Positions 6,448 through 6,965 of a DNA stretch of 6,965 nt are shown piece after piece. The DNA lies in the NCBI GenBank assembly GCA_003487955.1, contig DNNJ01000374.1, positions 1-6,965 on the forward strand, read 5' to 3'. Made by a program: the position numbers and the translations under genes. Under the pieces are notes generated by a model. That model made no database searches. It was given only the letters and a program-made list of their open reading frames with translations, and had not been told where the DNA came from. The stretch is from Clostridiales bacterium. Lineage in GTDB: Bacteria > Bacillota > Clostridia > Tissierellales > Sedimentibacteraceae. The stretch's first letter is position 1. The number at the start of each line of letters is the position of its first letter.

Positions 6448-6465
6448 AAATTTGTGTGCAAATTT
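6448..6465. repeat. Inverted repeat in the cotJ upstream region
   Basis: AAATTTG (6448-6454) and CAAATTT (6459-6465) form a 7-bp inverted repeat around TGTG. It lies between the monooxygenase terminator and the cotJ promoter, with no gene attached. No poly-T follows, so it is not a terminator; a protein site is possible but unproven. Confidence 0.3.
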
Positions 6466-6505
6466 CAGGTATGACTCAAATTTTTAAAATGAAAAAAACT
6501 GTACA

Positions 6506-6523
6506 TATTGTTCTTATTGTTCT
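6506..6523. repeat. Tandem 9-bp repeat, two copies
   Basis: TATTGTTCT occurs twice in a row (6506-6514 and 6515-6523), just beyond the terminator of the monooxygenase gene. It is probably a local slippage duplication. Confidence 0.5.
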
Positions 6524-6524
6524 C

Positions 6525-6561
6525 AAAAAAATACAAGGTGATCCGGCCGTATCACCTTGTA
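6525..6561 (-). terminator. Intrinsic terminator of the ABM monooxygenase gene
   Basis: On the - strand, arms TACAAGGTGAT (6561-6551) and ATCACCTTGTA (6542-6532) pair perfectly over 11 bp with an 8-base loop rich in G and C. Seven T follow directly (6531-6525). It begins 18 bases after the gene's stop codon and separates the gene from the cotJ operon. Confidence 0.93.
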
Positions 6562-6579
6562 CAATCTTGTTTCATTTTC

Positions 6580-6864
6580 TTAAATTACTTGTTGATAAAC
6601 ATTGACTTCGCTGCTTTTTCTAAATTCCCCTATTATAGGAACCAGTCTTGTAAAATGTTCTGTTTTTTTATGTTTATCCAAAGCATCTTTGCTCTCCCAT
6701 TCTTCTATCATTGTTAATATTGAATCATCCTCAATATCCCTGAATAAACTATAGGAAATACATCCATCTTCTTTCCTGGTCTTTTCAACCAGTTCTTCAT
6801 ATAACTTTATTGCTTCTTCTGCTTTGCCTTCGTAAAAATAACCTTTTGCTACTACCTTAATCAT
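6580..6864 (-). CDS. ABM-domain protein, YgiN-like putative quinol monooxygenase
   Basis: The 94-residue product fits one antibiotic-biosynthesis-monooxygenase (ABM) domain, a small ferredoxin-like fold that forms dimers. It begins with a beta strand (IKVVAKGYF), then a helix ending ELVEKTRKEDG, the strand CISYSLFRD, the strand SILTMIEEWES, and the helix segment ALDKHKKTEHFTRL (61-74), whose spaced histidines are typical of the family. Members include YgiN and haem-degrading enzymes; many simply have unknown activity, so no substrate is assigned. AAGGAGG (6869-6875) lies four bases before ATG. It is a single-gene unit: a promoter-like sequence is directly upstream and an intrinsic terminator directly downstream. 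It is divergent from the tRNA gene. Confidence 0.88.
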   Translation of the reverse strand: MIKVVAKGYFYEGKAEEAIKLYEELVEKTRKEDGCISYSLFRDIEDDSILTMIEEWESKDALDKHKKTEHFTRLVPIIGEFRKSSEVNVYQQVI

Positions 6865-6880
6865 AATTCCTCCTTAATTT

Positions 6881-6909
6881 TTAATAAAATATGAAAAATG
6901 TTTTGACAA
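6881..6909 (-). promoter_or_regulatory. Possible promoter of the ABM monooxygenase gene
   Basis: TTGTCA (6909-6904) and TATTAA (6886-6881) on the - strand are 17 bases apart. The predicted start near 6874 falls inside the ribosome binding site, which would leave almost no leader, so the true start may differ. A perfect TATAAT on the - strand at 6933-6938 is another candidate but has no good -35. Confidence 0.33.
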
Positions 6910-6931
6910 GCTTAAAAAGTTGTGGTATTTT
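6903..6931 (+). promoter_or_regulatory. Promoter of the tRNA gene
   Basis: A perfect TTGACA (6903-6908) and TATTTT (6926-6931) are 17 bases apart, with TG one base before the -10 (6923-6924). Start near 6938 is only about two bases before the tRNA's first base, so the precursor would have a very short 5' leader. Confidence 0.6.
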
Positions 6932-6939
6932 TATTATAT

Positions 6940-6965
6940 GGGAGCTTAGCTCAGCTGGGAGAGCA
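6940..6965 (+). tRNA. tRNA, 5' part only (cut by window end; amino acid not determinable)
   Basis: The sequence fits a tRNA 5' half exactly: acceptor strand GGGAGCT (6940-6946), TA at positions 8-9, D-stem GCTC (6949-6952), D-loop AGCTGGGA, closing GAGC (6961-6964) and A26. The anticodon lies outside the window, so the amino acid cannot be assigned. Confidence 0.9.

Noticed and set aside
6423..6451. Plus-strand promoter TTGACT-17-CAAAAT upstream of cotJ
   Set aside because: Weak -10, AT-rich background and no + strand gene downstream before the monooxygenase terminator.
4399..6561. All three strong terminator stems contain AGGTG/CACCT, as a possible repeat family
   Set aside because: The shared core is only five bases and the flanks, loops and lengths differ; best explained by chance.

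Overview
The window looks like chromosomal DNA from a spore-forming, low-G+C anaerobic Firmicute of the class Clostridia, probably an amino-acid fermenter. The pointers are a cotJABC spore-coat operon, strong AGGAGG-type ribosome binding sites, AT-rich intergenic DNA, a clostridial-type glutamate 2,3-aminomutase and a TAXI-type TRAP transporter. No phage, transposon, CRISPR or plasmid gene is visible. The species cannot be named from this sequence alone.

Left part, + strand (1-4441): the 3' three-quarters of a PLP/radical-SAM aminomutase gene, whose substrate-pocket residues point to glutamate rather than lysine. It is followed by a TRAP transporter of the TAXI class: a lipoprotein solute receptor (1075-2121) and a fused 4TM+12TM permease (2258-4363). 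A stem-loop separates receptor from permease and a strong hairpin terminator ends the unit. Some characterised TAXI receptors bind glutamate, so the order suggests, without proving, that the transporter moves glutamate or beta-glutamate for the aminomutase.

Middle (4442-5223): a short gene for a one-helix membrane protein of unknown function (4645-5013). The DNA to its left holds face-to-face promoter-like elements and a short open minus-strand stretch that runs into the same terminator. This could be an unannotated small RNA, a small gene or a gene remnant. A two-way hairpin terminator lies between this gene and the next operon.

Right part, - strand (5224-6864): cotJA-cotJB-cotJC, tightly packed, preceded by a sequence resembling a sigma-E promoter. 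CotJC keeps all five residues expected for a dimanganese catalase site. Upstream is a small ABM-domain (YgiN-like) monooxygenase gene with its own intrinsic terminator. At the right edge a tRNA gene starts on the + strand and is cut before its anticodon. Its promoter overlaps, back to back, a promoter-like sequence for the monooxygenase gene.

Most of the window is ordinary. The points most worth a second look are the aminomutase/transporter pairing, the cryptic minus-strand unit at 4392-4620, the 24-bp triple repeat at the start of the permease gene, and the unknown membrane protein with an open frame beyond its stop codon.
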